Both the position numbers and the translations under genes were made by a program. This document shows, piece after piece, positions 24,990 through 32,680 of a stretch of 36,197 nt of DNA. Each line of letters starts with the position of its first letter. Positions within the stretch are counted from its first letter, which is position 1. Source of the stretch: Bacillota bacterium. Lineage in GTDB: Bacteria > Bacillota > Clostridia > Lachnospirales > CAG-274. The stretch covers positions 1-36,197 of the forward strand of contig JAFSVK010000088.1 in NCBI GenBank assembly GCA_017444985.1, in the 5' to 3' direction. Under the pieces are notes generated by a model. It was given only the letters and a program-made list of their open reading frames with translations, made no database searches and was not told the origin of the DNA.

Positions 24990-26612
24990 TTATTGTACTA
25001 CCGTAAACTCGCCTGTTATTTGAGAAACAGATAATTTTTCGGTTGTAGGTATTGCATAAAGATACTTACCGTTACCTGAATATGTAGTTCCATCGGGGAA
25101 TACAATATTGTTGTACAACTCTGTAATTTCTTCTTCACCATATATAAGGCTGTCTATATCAGCCACATCAGCAGGGGAAAACTCAAAAATAAGGTAACCG
25201 GCATCGTCATCGGTTGTGTATACTGCATTAGGAGCAGGATCTAAACCGGTAAGGGTTTGCTTTGAAATAACTGTTGAAAGTGCAGCGGTGTTTGCCTCTG
25301 TATAAGGTGTTAAAGCAATGTTATAAAAGTTTATACCGTTGCTTGTTGTTAAAGTATAAGTTCCAGCAGATGTAAGATGTCTTTTCACTGCTACCATACC
25401 CTTTCCATTATCACCACCAACACTTCCGCTAACAGCCGTAAGTACTTCGTTATAAGTGCTGTTCGAATCACAAGTGATGGTGATCGTTCTGTCTAATGAA
25501 CTGCTCGAACCTGAAAGGAATTCTAATTCAAGATCCATAGGTGAAGCAATCTTAAATATTAAAACATTGCCACCACCACTTTTTAATCTCTTTGTATAAT
25601 CTGTTCCATTGTATGATTGAGAATTTGTCTCAACAACCCAAGCCTTATTTTTAGCTGTAGTACTTAATTGGAAATGATAATCTCCAACCAAAGCACCTGG
25701 CTCGTATGTACCAACATCAAGGCTGCTTGTATTTAAAGCGTACGCACTTGATATGGTTTCTAATTCATGTTCTACATAAAGGGTAATCGTACAAGAAGCT
25801 GTATCAATTAGGTCATTGGTGTCATCATATAAATCAACGGTTACAGTCGCCGTTTCATTTTCTTGCGCTGAAGATGTTGCTTTTACTGTGCGACTATCAC
25901 CTGTTCCTGACAATTCAATGTTACCTGTAGATGACCATTGCAAATAATATCCATCATCATCAGAAGCGTTCTCTCTTGTTGCAGTTAATTTTATGCCATC
26001 TTCATTCAAAATATTTAATTCTGCGGTTTCATCAAGACCAACAGAAGGTTCCGTAGAAGTCTTGTAAACAGTAATTTCTATCTTTTGAACATATGCGTGT
26101 GAACCTGCTCTACCCAATGTCCATTTTCCTGCGTCACAATTTGTTTTTGTTACCGTGCCACCATTTGAAGCTGATGAATCAATTACATTACTTGAAGAAG
26201 GGGACTCTCCCTTATTTAAAGTTAATTGATCAATACCTTTACCGGAGGGTGCCGTTACAGAAATATCAAATTTTCCTTTAGTGGTAAAAGTAATGGCTGA
26301 AGATGTACTAGAAAACTTATAAGCATTTGATTCAGCTTCACTATCTCCAACACCCGTAATTGTTAAACCATAAATAGTATCACCATTTACAAGATCTGTG
26401 AGATCTAAGGTGTATTTAACTCCATCGGTAGCATTTTCTGCTGTACTTCCCTTGTAAGTATCAGCAATTTCGGGAACAGAATCGCCGGATAAAACAGTCG
26501 TATCTGCTGAATTAAAATTATTTGCCGCAAAAACGCCCATACTACTTAAGACCATCGCACTCGCCATTACACCGGCGGCGACGATAGCCTTTGTTAAAAA
26601 TGATTTCCTCAT
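24990..26612 (-). CDS. Secreted beta-rich protein of unknown function
   Basis: A 540-residue protein with a Sec signal peptide (MRKSFLTKAIVAAGVMASAM, cleavage predicted after VFA at about 29). The mature part is rich in Ser, Thr, Asp, Gly and Asn with alternating strand patterns. Residues about 85-185 (LTITGVGD to AYVQKIEITVYK) resemble small carbohydrate-binding-like modules seen in exported enzymes. The stretch about 195-285 (TAELNILNEDGIKLTATREN to ASCTITLYVEHE) looks like an Ig-like domain. A second module (about 295-435) ends with INFYNIALTPY, echoing the first. There is no anchor, sortase or SLH motif. GGAGG precedes the ATG. It has a strong promoter and long structured leader. Cargo or substrate unknown. 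Confidence 0.85.
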   Translation of the reverse strand: MRKSFLTKAIVAAGVMASAMVLSSMGVFAANNFNSADTTVLSGDSVPEIADTYKGSTAENATDGVKYTLDLTDLVNGDTIYGLTITGVGDSEAESNAYKFSSTSSAITFTTKGKFDISVTAPSGKGIDQLTLNKGESPSSSNVIDSSASNGGTVTKTNCDAGKWTLGRAGSHAYVQKIEITVYKTSTEPSVGLDETAELNILNEDGIKLTATRENASDDDGYYLQWSSTGNIELSGTGDSRTVKATSSAQENETATVTVDLYDDTNDLIDTASCTITLYVEHELETISSAYALNTSSLDVGTYEPGALVGDYHFQLSTTAKNKAWVVETNSQSYNGTDYTKRLKSGGGNVLIFKIASPMDLELEFLSGSSSSLDRTITITCDSNSTYNEVLTAVSGSVGGDNGKGMVAVKRHLTSAGTYTLTTSNGINFYNIALTPYTEANTAALSTVISKQTLTGLDPAPNAVYTTDDDAGYLIFEFSPADVADIDSLIYGEEEITELYNNIVFPDGTTYSGNGKYLYAIPTTEKLSVSQITGEFTVVQ

Positions 26613-26827
26613 TTAGTTTTTCCTCCTTGTAATTTATTCGGAGATGTAGCCTTCTCCGTAAATAAATTTGGGAGACGGGAGTGCCGTCTCCCGGTTTGCA
26701 AATCGTGGATATTTCGAGCTCGGAAAACTCCTTTCCCGTCTGCATACGGGTCGCAAGTAAACTGCAGAATTACTTGCAAGAGCTCGACACACCCTCCCTC
26801 TTAGCCATAGAAGGGCGATAAATATCC
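26613..26827 (-). ncRNA. Structured 5' leader of the secreted protein, cis-regulatory RNA candidate
   Basis: On the minus strand the roughly 215-nt leader folds by eye as follows. Outer stem GGATATTT (26827-26820) with AAATATCC (26714-26707). Inside is a stem CGAGCTC / GAGCTCG (26786-26780 with 26721-26715). That stem encloses hairpin A (GCAAGTAA / TTACTTGC) and hairpin B (CCCGT / ACGGG). Loops A and B hold CTGCAG and TGCAG, which could pair with each other. A 9-bp hairpin GGGAGACGG / CCGTCTCCC (26692-26670) and another hairpin (26668-26631) follow, the last one just before the ribosome-binding site. I could not match it to a named riboswitch class. Confidence 0.6.
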
Positions 26828-26834
26828 TTTATAA

Positions 26835-26863
26835 ATGATAACACTCTTTTACTTTTTTGTCAA
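26835..26863 (-). promoter_or_regulatory. Strong promoter of the secreted-protein operon
   Basis: On the minus strand a consensus -35 TTGACA (26863-26858) and TATCAT (26840-26835) are 17 bp apart. The start near 26828 coincides with the first base of the outer stem of the leader. Confidence 0.85.
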
Positions 26864-26963
26864 TCTTGTAAAAGTCAAAGAAAAAGAGGGAGAACATACG
26901 TATTTTACTATGGGTTAAAATAAATTAACTCTTTGTAATAAAATTGTAACCGCCTACACCCCG

Positions 26964-26978
26964 TATATATGTTATAAT
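26964..26978 (+). promoter_or_regulatory. Promoter of the copper-amine-oxidase-N-domain gene
   Basis: TATAAT at 26973-26978 is preceded by TGT at 26970-26972, an extended -10. No convincing -35 is seen. It is divergent from the secreted-protein promoter about 110 bp away. Confidence 0.65.
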
Positions 26979-27017
26979 AGCCGATAAATTGTATTTTTAC
27001 TCAGAAGGAATGATAAT

Positions 27018-28016
27018 ATGAAATTAAAAAAATTAGCCTGTTCACTTTTGGCTTTGGGTGCGTTTTGTGTAAATGCACAAGCTTCCGTTATTAAAATAAA
27101 CGATGCTGTACTTGAGCTGGAGGGAGAGGTAAAGACCATAAATGAAAGGACCTATGTGCCCTTTAGAGAAATAGCCGAGGCTATAGGGGCGAGCGTAGGC
27201 TGGGATGAGGCTACAAGGCAGGTAAGTGCCACAAGAGGAAAAAGACAGTTAAGTTTTAAAGCGGGAGATGACTTTTTCACCCTTAACGGGGAAAAGTTGG
27301 ATATAGAAGGCAGTGTGGAAAATATAAAGGGTGTTACCTACGTGCCTTTAAGAAGTTTTTCAGAGAGTTTCGGGGCAGAGGTGGAATGGCAGGCAAATAC
27401 CAAAACCATAAGCATTACAGTAGCAAGACCCGAGGAGGTAGACAGCAGTACCGAAGGGGAGTTTACACTTTCCGATGTGGAAATAAACAGGGCGGATGTG
27501 GAGCTTAAAATAACATTTCCCCGTAAGGACTATGGCTCCGAGTTAAACAGGCTCCTAAGCCAAAACAGCGAAAAAAAGGGTAAGGAGTTTATAAACAGGC
27601 TTGAAGGTGAGGCAAAGGGTGCAAAATTTAAGGTGGATATAAGCGTAAAGGAAAGCTATGAGGACCGTGACATAATATCCTTCGCTCTTAAAGAACAGGT
27701 GTATATGGGAGATAGAAAGGTATCATCCACCCTCTGCCCTCTTACATTTTCCAAAAGAGAAAATACCCTCCTTTCCGAAAGCGAGATTTTCGGACCCGAT
27801 GCGGATCTTAAAAAAGACGGCAAAAATACCCTTATAAACCTTGTAAATAACAGTGATAAATTTTACTTTGACAGCCCCGAGATAATAGATAGCTTGGAGG
27901 AGATACCCTACTACATAAACTCCTACGGCAGGGTAGTATACACTTTGGGAGAGGGTATCATAGCCCCCGAGACCTTAGGCAACATTGAGGCGGAGGGGAA
28001 TGTACAAATTTCCTAA
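27018..28016 (+). CDS. Exported protein with copper amine oxidase N-like and DUF3298-like domains
   Basis: A 332-residue protein with a signal peptide ending AQA at about 22. Residues about 24-135 have two copper-amine-oxidase N-terminal repeats: INERTYVPFREIAEAIGASVGWDE and IKGVTYVPLRSFSESFGAEVEW. In Clostridia these repeats are extracellular binding modules and imply no oxidase activity. The C-terminal half (about 150-325) resembles the DUF4163/DUF3298 region of RsiV/PdaC proteins, with FYFDSPEIIDSLEEIPYYIN and VYTLGEGIIAPETLGNIE at its end. No catalytic NodB domain is present. AGAAGGAA precedes the ATG. It has its own promoter. Likely cell-surface sensing or wall-associated; exact role unknown. 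Confidence 0.8.
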   Translation: MKLKKLACSLLALGAFCVNAQASVIKINDAVLELEGEVKTINERTYVPFREIAEAIGASVGWDEATRQVSATRGKRQLSFKAGDDFFTLNGEKLDIEGSVENIKGVTYVPLRSFSESFGAEVEWQANTKTISITVARPEEVDSSTEGEFTLSDVEINRADVELKITFPRKDYGSELNRLLSQNSEKKGKEFINRLEGEAKGAKFKVDISVKESYEDRDIISFALKEQVYMGDRKVSSTLCPLTFSKRENTLLSESEIFGPDADLKKDGKNTLINLVNNSDKFYFDSPEIIDSLEEIPYYINSYGRVVYTLGEGIIAPETLGNIEAEGNVQIS

Positions 28017-28042
28017 AAATGTGAAATTTCGCAATAAAACTC

Positions 28043-28071
28043 TTGCAATTACGGTTTTAATGTGGTAGTAT
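28043..28071 (+). promoter_or_regulatory. secG promoter
   Basis: TTGCAA at 28043-28048 and TAGTAT at 28066-28071 are 17 bp apart, with TGG directly before the -10. Confidence 0.7.
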
Positions 28072-28116
28072 TAAAAAGATTTTGAAATGAACAGAAGTTT
28101 TTGGAGGTGTAATATA

Positions 28117-28443
28117 ATGGAAAACGCAAGTGAGGTAGTGACAGAGGTTGCAAATGCCGCAACAAACACTGTATCTGTTGCAGGCGCATCTTCTCAGATG
28201 CCTTTTATAGTACTTTCCGTATTGTCCGTAATTACCGCTATACTTTTAGTAGCGCTTATATTGGCTCAAAAGAAGGATTCCGCAGGCTTTACAAGCAGCA
28301 TGGGCGGTATGGCATCAGGCGGTGTGGATTCTTCTTACTGGGGAAAGAACAAAAAGAATTCCATAGAAGGAAAGCTTGAACTTTTAACAAAGGTCACCGC
28401 ATTTTTCTTCTTTGTGTTTATAATTGCCGCAAACTTTGTATAA
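28117..28443 (+). CDS. secG: Preprotein translocase subunit SecG
   Basis: A small membrane subunit that aids SecYE-dependent export. The 108 residues have two membrane helices (about 29-50 and 91-107) joined by a Gly/Ser-rich loop with ALILAQKKDSAGFTSSMGG, the SecG signature. The first 28 residues are an Ala/Val/Thr-rich extension longer than in most SecG proteins. The ATG at 28117 has GGAGG 9 bp upstream; an upstream in-frame ATG at 28087 lacks a ribosome-binding site. It stands alone with its own promoter and terminator. Confidence 0.93.
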   Translation: MENASEVVTEVANAATNTVSVAGASSQMPFIVLSVLSVITAILLVALILAQKKDSAGFTSSMGGMASGGVDSSYWGKNKKNSIEGKLELLTKVTAFFFFVFIIAANFV

Positions 28444-28447
28444 TAAT

Positions 28448-28480
28448 AAAGGCTGTGAAGTGGTTCTTCACAGCCTTTTT
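28448..28480 (+). terminator. secG terminator
   Basis: The stem AAAGGCTGTGAA pairs with TTCACAGCCTTT (7-nt loop) and runs into T's. It sits 4 bp after the secG stop. Confidence 0.93.
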
Positions 28481-28485
28481 AACGT

Positions 28486-28557
28486 TTACGCAGTATATGC
28501 TATACCGTTATCCGTTGCCAATTCTTTTAAGGATTCAACAGACAAAGAGGTGATCAA
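28486..28557 (-). pseudogene. Possible tiny ORF or gene remnant
   Basis: On the minus strand GAGGAGAGA is followed by a TTG and 23 codons (MITSLSVESLKELATDNGIA and then YTA) before TAA. The placement of a ribosome-binding site suggests either a very small gene or the start of a larger gene lost when the repeats accumulated. Nothing is recognisable and coding use is uncertain. Confidence 0.25.
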
Positions 28558-28670
28558 ACTTATCTCTCCTCAATTATAAATCAAAGCCGATATAAAAACA
28601 ATAGTATTGTTAGACTGTGGTGTCTTCTGTTTTTGGAATTTGTATAAGGGGTATGAATTCTATTTTGAAA

Positions 28671-28969
28671 TCGAAGGTGTTGGTCGTTCCATCGTCAGCC
28701 CCATGGGCTTCCTTCCCCTCCCGGGGTGGGTACCTCTCCGTCACAGCTGTGCTGTGCCACCTCTCCGTCAGCTGTGGCTGTTCAGGCGAGGCTAACGGTT
28801 GAGGGCTTTCTTTCTTCAACTACACTGCCGCATCCATACATTAACATTTTTTTGGTTTCTGACAATATATGAAAATTAAATTCCCTTGTAACAACCACAA
28901 CTGCGACAAAGCCTCGGGTTTTGTTTCTTACTTTGTTGTCATTTCAAAATATGTCGCCATAACTTCCCC
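28671..28969 (+). repeat. 300-bp intergenic repeat, copy A
   Basis: It begins TCGAAGGTGTTGGT and ends CATAACTTCCCC, and is over 90 percent identical by eye to copy B at 29167-29458. It contains palindromes around CCCCTCCCGGGGTGGG and CACAGCTGTGCTGTG. Compared with B it has about 6 extra bases in the ACAACCACAACTGCG region. It resembles the MITE-type intergenic repeats common in gut Clostridia. Confidence 0.88.
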
Positions 28970-28989
28970 CCATTGCTACATCGACACCC

Positions 28990-29037
28990 ATGCCTCGCCT
29001 GAAAGGAGAGGTGGCAGCTTTAGCTGACGGAGAGGTT
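28990..29037 (-). repeat. Inverted fragment of the 300-bp repeat
   Basis: GCCTCGCCTGAAAGGAG and AGCTGACGGAGAGGT match, on the opposite strand, the middle of copies A and B (CCTCTCCGTCAGCTG, CAGGCGAGGC). It sits 20 bp after copy A. Confidence 0.6.
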
Positions 29038-29081
29038 TCGCCACAACGGTAAATTTGTAATTACCGAAAAGGTTGATGGAA

Positions 29082-29116
29082 AAATCAATTTTTACGCGTT
29101 AGCTAAAAATTGATTT
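29082..29116. repeat. 12-bp inverted repeat
   Basis: AAATCAATTTTT (29082-29093) is complementary to AAAAATTGATTT (29105-29116) with an 11-nt spacer. A second, shorter one (CGGTAA..TTACCG, 29047-29066) lies just upstream. They occupy the space between the two direct repeat copies and have no gene beside them. Confidence 0.6.
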
Positions 29117-29166
29117 GGGTCAACAAATTATTGTTTGTGGGTTGAACGGTGCTAATAGCTCTGCAA

Positions 29167-29458
29167 TCGAAGGTGTTGGTTTCTCAATTGTCAGCCCTAT
29201 GGGCTTCCTTCCCCTCCCGGGGTGGGTACCTCTCCGTCACAGCTGTGCTGTGCCACCTCTCCGTCAGCTGTGGCTGTTCGGGCGAGGCTAACGGTTGAGG
29301 GCTTTCTTTCTTCAACTACACTGCCGCATCCATACATTAACATTTTTTAGTTTCTGACAATGTATGAAAATCAAATTCCCTTGTAACAACTGCGACAAAG
29401 CCTTGGGTTTTGTTTCTTACTTAGCTGTCATTTCAAAATATGTCGCCATAACTTCCCC
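29167..29458 (+). repeat. 300-bp intergenic repeat, copy B
   Basis: Direct copy of 28671-28969 at an offset of 496 bp, same boundaries, about 7 bases shorter. Differences are mostly single bases plus the short deletion near 29388. Confidence 0.88.
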
Positions 29459-29542
29459 TGATGCTGTTTTTATAACGTAAAGTGCAAAAAAACGAAAGAT
29501 CCATATCACAACCATCGAACTTTAAAGAATACTCTAACTTAG

Positions 29543-29699
29543 GGGCACCTCAAAAAAGTCATAAATCGTAAAATTGGCTATCTTGCCCGAGTACGTCGTC
29601 AATGTCTCTCACCAATGCTCTACATTGGCTTCGAGCCATTTCATAGTCCTCGAACAAGCTATCTCAATTTTACTTCAATAGCACTTTTTAGAGGTACCC
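29543..29699 (+). repeat. MITE-like element, copy 3 (complete, with target duplication)
   Basis: Complete 157-bp copy with ends GGGCACCTCAAAAAA and TTTTTAGAGGTACCC. It is flanked on both sides by TTAG (29539-29542 and 29700-29703), which looks like a 4-bp target-site duplication. The internal palindromes are the same as in the other copies. Confidence 0.92.
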
Positions 29700-29771
29700 T
29701 TAGGTTTTTAGTGGGTGTTTTCCGTTAAAAATCGGTCAACACGGGGGTAGGGCGTTGTCTTAATCTTTATA

Positions 29772-29800
29772 TTGTATTTTTAAAGCCTATGTGTTATAAT
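29772..29800 (+). promoter_or_regulatory. metA promoter
   Basis: TTGTAT at 29772-29777 and TATAAT at 29795-29800 are 17 bp apart, with TGT in front of the -10. The leader is about 50 nt, too short for an S-box or T-box. Confidence 0.82.
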
Positions 29801-29857
29801 GTTCCTTTAATGGGATAAAACAGTCCCTTGGGATTATTTAGAAAGAGATGATAGTAT

Positions 29858-30763
29858 ATGCCTATAAAGGTTTCGGACAACTTACCCGCAAAAACCATAC
29901 TTAACAACGAAAATATATTTGTAATGGGGGATGACAGGGCTTTTCATCAGGATATAAGGCCTCTTAAAATAGCCATACTCAACATCATGCCCAATAAGTT
30001 ACAGACAGAGGTACAGCTTTTAAGACTTTTGAGTAATTTTCCCATACAGGTGGAAATAACACTTATAAGAACGGAAAGCTACAACTCAAAGCACACCTCC
30101 ATGGACTATTTGGAGGAGTTTTACAAGGTGTTTACGGACATAAAGTCAAAGAGATTTGACGGTCTTATTATAACAGGGGCTCCCGTGGAGAAAATGGCTT
30201 ACGAAGATGTGGACTATTGGGATGAGCTTAAGGAGATAATGGAGTGGAGCAAGGAGAATGTTACAAGCACCTTCCATATATGCTGGGGTGCACAGGCAGG
30301 ACTTTACTACCACTACGGCATAGAAAAGTACGACCTTGATAAGAAAATATCGGGAGTTTACCCCCACACCAAAAGACAGCGCCATGTTGACCTTTTGAGA
30401 GGTTTCGACGATGTATTTTATGCCCCTCATTCAAGATATACACAGGTGAGAGAAGAGGACATACAGAAGGTAAAAGACTTGGAAGTATGGGCATCCTCCG
30501 AAGAGGCGGGGCTTTACATCGTGGCAAGAAATGACGGAAGACAGATATTTGTAATGGGTCATTCGGAATACGACTCCCTCACACTTAAAAACGAGTATGA
30601 AAGGGATGTAGCAAAGGGTATTGACCCCGAGATACCTCAAAACTATTTTAAGGATAACGACCCTTCAAAGGAGCCTATAGTACTTTGGAAGGCACACTCG
30701 AGCCTTCTTTTTACAAATTGGCTCAACTACTATGTATATCAGTCTACACCTTTTGAATGGTAA
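29858..30763 (+). CDS. metA: Homoserine O-acyltransferase MetA, probably acetyl-CoA dependent
   Basis: It activates homoserine for methionine synthesis. The 301 residues match MetA (class I glutamine amidotransferase-like fold), with catalytic Cys142 in [10 protein letters not shown] and His in MGHSEYD. Residue 111, in TGAPVEK, is glutamate; in studied MetA proteins Glu111 selects acetyl-CoA and Gly111 succinyl-CoA, so O-acetylhomoserine is the likely product despite the family name O-succinyltransferase. It has its own promoter. The ribosome-binding site is weak (GAAAGAGATGA). The glycan genes start 10 bp after its stop, so they may share its transcript. Confidence 0.95.
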   Translation: MPIKVSDNLPAKTILNNENIFVMGDDRAFHQDIRPLKIAILNIMPNKLQTEVQLLRLLSNFPIQVEITLIRTESYNSKHTSMDYLEEFYKVFTDIKSKRFDGLIITGAPVEKMAYEDVDYWDELKEIMEWSKENVTSTFHICWGAQAGLYYHYGIEKYDLDKKISGVYPHTKRQRHVDLLRGFDDVFYAPHSRYTQVREEDIQKVKDLEVWASSEEAGLYIVARNDGRQIFVMGHSEYDSLTLKNEYERDVAKGIDPEIPQNYFKDNDPSKEPIVLWKAHSSLLFTNWLNYYVYQSTPFEW

Positions 30764-30772
30764 GAGGAGAGC

Positions 30773-32680
30773 ATGATGACCAAAACAGAAATTGAAAAAA
30801 TAAACTCCAGCGATATTATAGTGGCTGTGTGTCTTTTTATAGCCATAGCCCTTATACCTCTTGTAAGCGTTCTTGCAAAGGTACCCGTTAACGCCGATGA
30901 GTACGGCATTATAAGATCCGCCGACACCATAAAAGATGTTTTTTCATTTGCAAAAGCCAAGTGGCTTAAGGTGGTGGCTGTTGCTACGGTGCTTGCGGTG
31001 GTATTCCAAATAGTGGGAAGAGACGGCTTTAGCATAAGGTTTAGATCTCTGCCCGTTATACTGAGTGGCGTGCTGGCGCTTTTTGCACTGGTTTCAAGCA
31101 TATTTTCCAAGAACATCACCACAGCCTTTTCGGGAGCTGCCGAAAGATACGAAGGTATGTGGATATGGCTTTGCTATATAGTGTTTTTCATAGTAACAAT
31201 GGCATTTTGCGAAAGCAAGAAGAGGCTTTATATAGCTGTTGGCATATTTATGACAGCTTTTCTTCTTTCGGGACTTATAGGCTTTTTTCAGGCTATTGGA
31301 CTTGACATATTTAAAACCGATATTATGAACAGGCTTGTAAGAGGCTCTTCCTACACACCTAATTCTCCCGCCCTTGTTATAAGATTCGATTCCGTATTCG
31401 GAACATTCTATAACCCCAACTGTGCGGGGATGTACTACGGCTTTGCAAGTGCCTTTGCCTTTATATGCGCACTTTTTATGCCTGTTAAAAAGCGTATTAA
31501 ATATGTTTTTGCCGCACTTAGCCTTATACTCCTTGTTGCTATGTTCGGTACGGACAGTATAGGCGGCCTTTTAGGCTTCTTTTCGGGTACCTTGGTATCC
31601 TGCCTTGTAGGCGGAGCTTTTCTGATATTTAAAAAGAAGGATAAGAAAGCTCTGATAGGCGCCGTTTCTTTTGCGGTTGTTGCCGTGGTGGGAACCACAC
31701 TTGCCTTTATATTAAACCCTCTTTTACCTCAAAAGCTCGGCATTATAACGGATGCTGTTTTTAAGGGCAATGTGGGAGAGTCTGCAAGTGCCTACAAAAA
31801 AGTGGATGTACAGGGCAAAAACTGTATCATAGAAACGGCTTTCGGTGTTTTTTCCGTAGAATATAAGGGAGAGGATACCTTGCTTTCAAAGGACGGGGCT
31901 GTGTACTATCCCGATGAAGAAAGTGAGAGCCAAGAGCCTAAAGGTGTTATAAAGACTTACAAAATATTTAAAGAAGATACGGGAATGCAGTGGTGTCTTA
32001 ACATATATCCCAAGGGTATAAGCAAGGATAAGACCTCACCCCTTATGATGATAGACTCTGCCGATGAGTCGGGCAATACCATAAGTTTCATATTTGTACA
32101 GGTAGCCGAAAACGAGTTTGCCTTTGCGGATAAGTTTTCAAACCCCGTAGGTAAAGAGGGTGTAAGTGCCATAGGCTTTAAGGGCCTTGAAAGACTGGGT
32201 TCAAACAGAGGTTATATATGGTCAAGGTCTATACCCGTACTTTTCCGTCACATCATATTCGGAGCGGGAGCGGACTGCTTTGAGTTTGAATTTCCTCAGG
32301 AAGATGTTTACAAAAAACTGGAATATTTGGGAAATCCCTATCAGATAATAGATAAACCCCACAGCATATTCTTACAGGTGGGTATAAACTTCGGCTTGGT
32401 AAGTTTGTTGCTGTTTGTATTTTTGTACGGATACTATGTTGTCACAACGGTAAAGACCCTTTTTGCCGCTGACGAAAACCCCTTCGTTTTCGCTGTGGCT
32501 CTGGGATTTTTAGCGGCAGTTACATCCTTTTTCGCCTCGGGACTCACAACGGACTCGGTGGTCAGCGTTTCCCCTGTGTTCTGGTGTATTTTCGGTGCGG
32601 GCTTTGGAGTGAATACTATACTGAAGAGAGAAGAACAAAATGAACAAAAAGAAGCTCTTGGCAAGGGAAAGAACAAATAA
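30773..32680 (+). CDS. O-antigen ligase/polymerase-like membrane protein
   Basis: A 635-residue polytopic membrane protein of the Wzy/WaaL-like O-antigen ligase family, which polymerises or transfers lipid-linked glycans outside the membrane. About ten membrane segments flank a large outer loop (about 325-490). Family-typical segments are FGTFYNPNCAGMYYGFAS near 210-225, RGYIWSRSIPVLFRHIIFGAGAD near 481-503 and PHSIFLQVGINFGLVS near 527-542. GAGGAG precedes the ATGATG. Its 3' end overlaps the next gene by 41 bp. In a monoderm it could ligate glycan to a surface protein or polymerise a capsule-like polysaccharide. Confidence 0.85.
   Translation: MMTKTEIEKINSSDIIVAVCLFIAIALIPLVSVLAKVPVNADEYGIIRSADTIKDVFSFAKAKWLKVVAVATVLAVVFQIVGRDGFSIRFRSLPVILSGVLALFALVSSIFSKNITTAFSGAAERYEGMWIWLCYIVFFIVTMAFCESKKRLYIAVGIFMTAFLLSGLIGFFQAIGLDIFKTDIMNRLVRGSSYTPNSPALVIRFDSVFGTFYNPNCAGMYYGFASAFAFICALFMPVKKRIKYVFAALSLILLVAMFGTDSIGGLLGFFSGTLVSCLVGGAFLIFKKKDKKALIGAVSFAVVAVVGTTLAFILNPLLPQKLGIITDAVFKGNVGESASAYKKVDVQGKNCIIETAFGVFSVEYKGEDTLLSKDGAVYYPDEESESQEPKGVIKTYKIFKEDTGMQWCLNIYPKGISKDKTSPLMMIDSADESGNTISFIFVQVAENEFAFADKFSNPVGKEGVSAIGFKGLERLGSNRGYIWSRSIPVLFRHIIFGAGADCFEFEFPQEDVYKKLEYLGNPYQIIDKPHSIFLQVGINFGLVSLLLFVFLYGYYVVTTVKTLFAADENPFVFAVALGFLAAVTSFFASGLTTDSVVSVSPVFWCIFGAGFGVNTILKREEQNEQKEALGKGKNK

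Larger units (their letters stand above)
28558..29857. other. Noncoding repeat cluster between secG and metA
   Basis: This 1.3-kb stretch has no credible gene. It holds two direct copies of a roughly 300-bp repeat, an inverted fragment between them, a MITE-like element, several small hairpins, and the metA promoter at its end. Open frames up to about 69 codons here lie inside the repeats and have no ribosome-binding sites. Confidence 0.85.

Noticed and set aside
27018-28016. Copper amine oxidase enzyme
   Set aside because: Only the N-terminal repeat type is present; the catalytic domain is absent and the rest resembles DUF3298.
28607-28802. Short open frames on both strands in the secG-metA gap
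   Set aside because: They lie inside the 300-bp repeat and have no ribosome-binding sites.
28671-29458. CRISPR array
   Set aside because: Only two direct copies of about 300 bp with a 197-bp spacer; no short regular repeats and no cas genes.
29801-29857. S-box or T-box regulating metA
   Set aside because: The predicted leader is only about 50 nt and shows none of the conserved elements.
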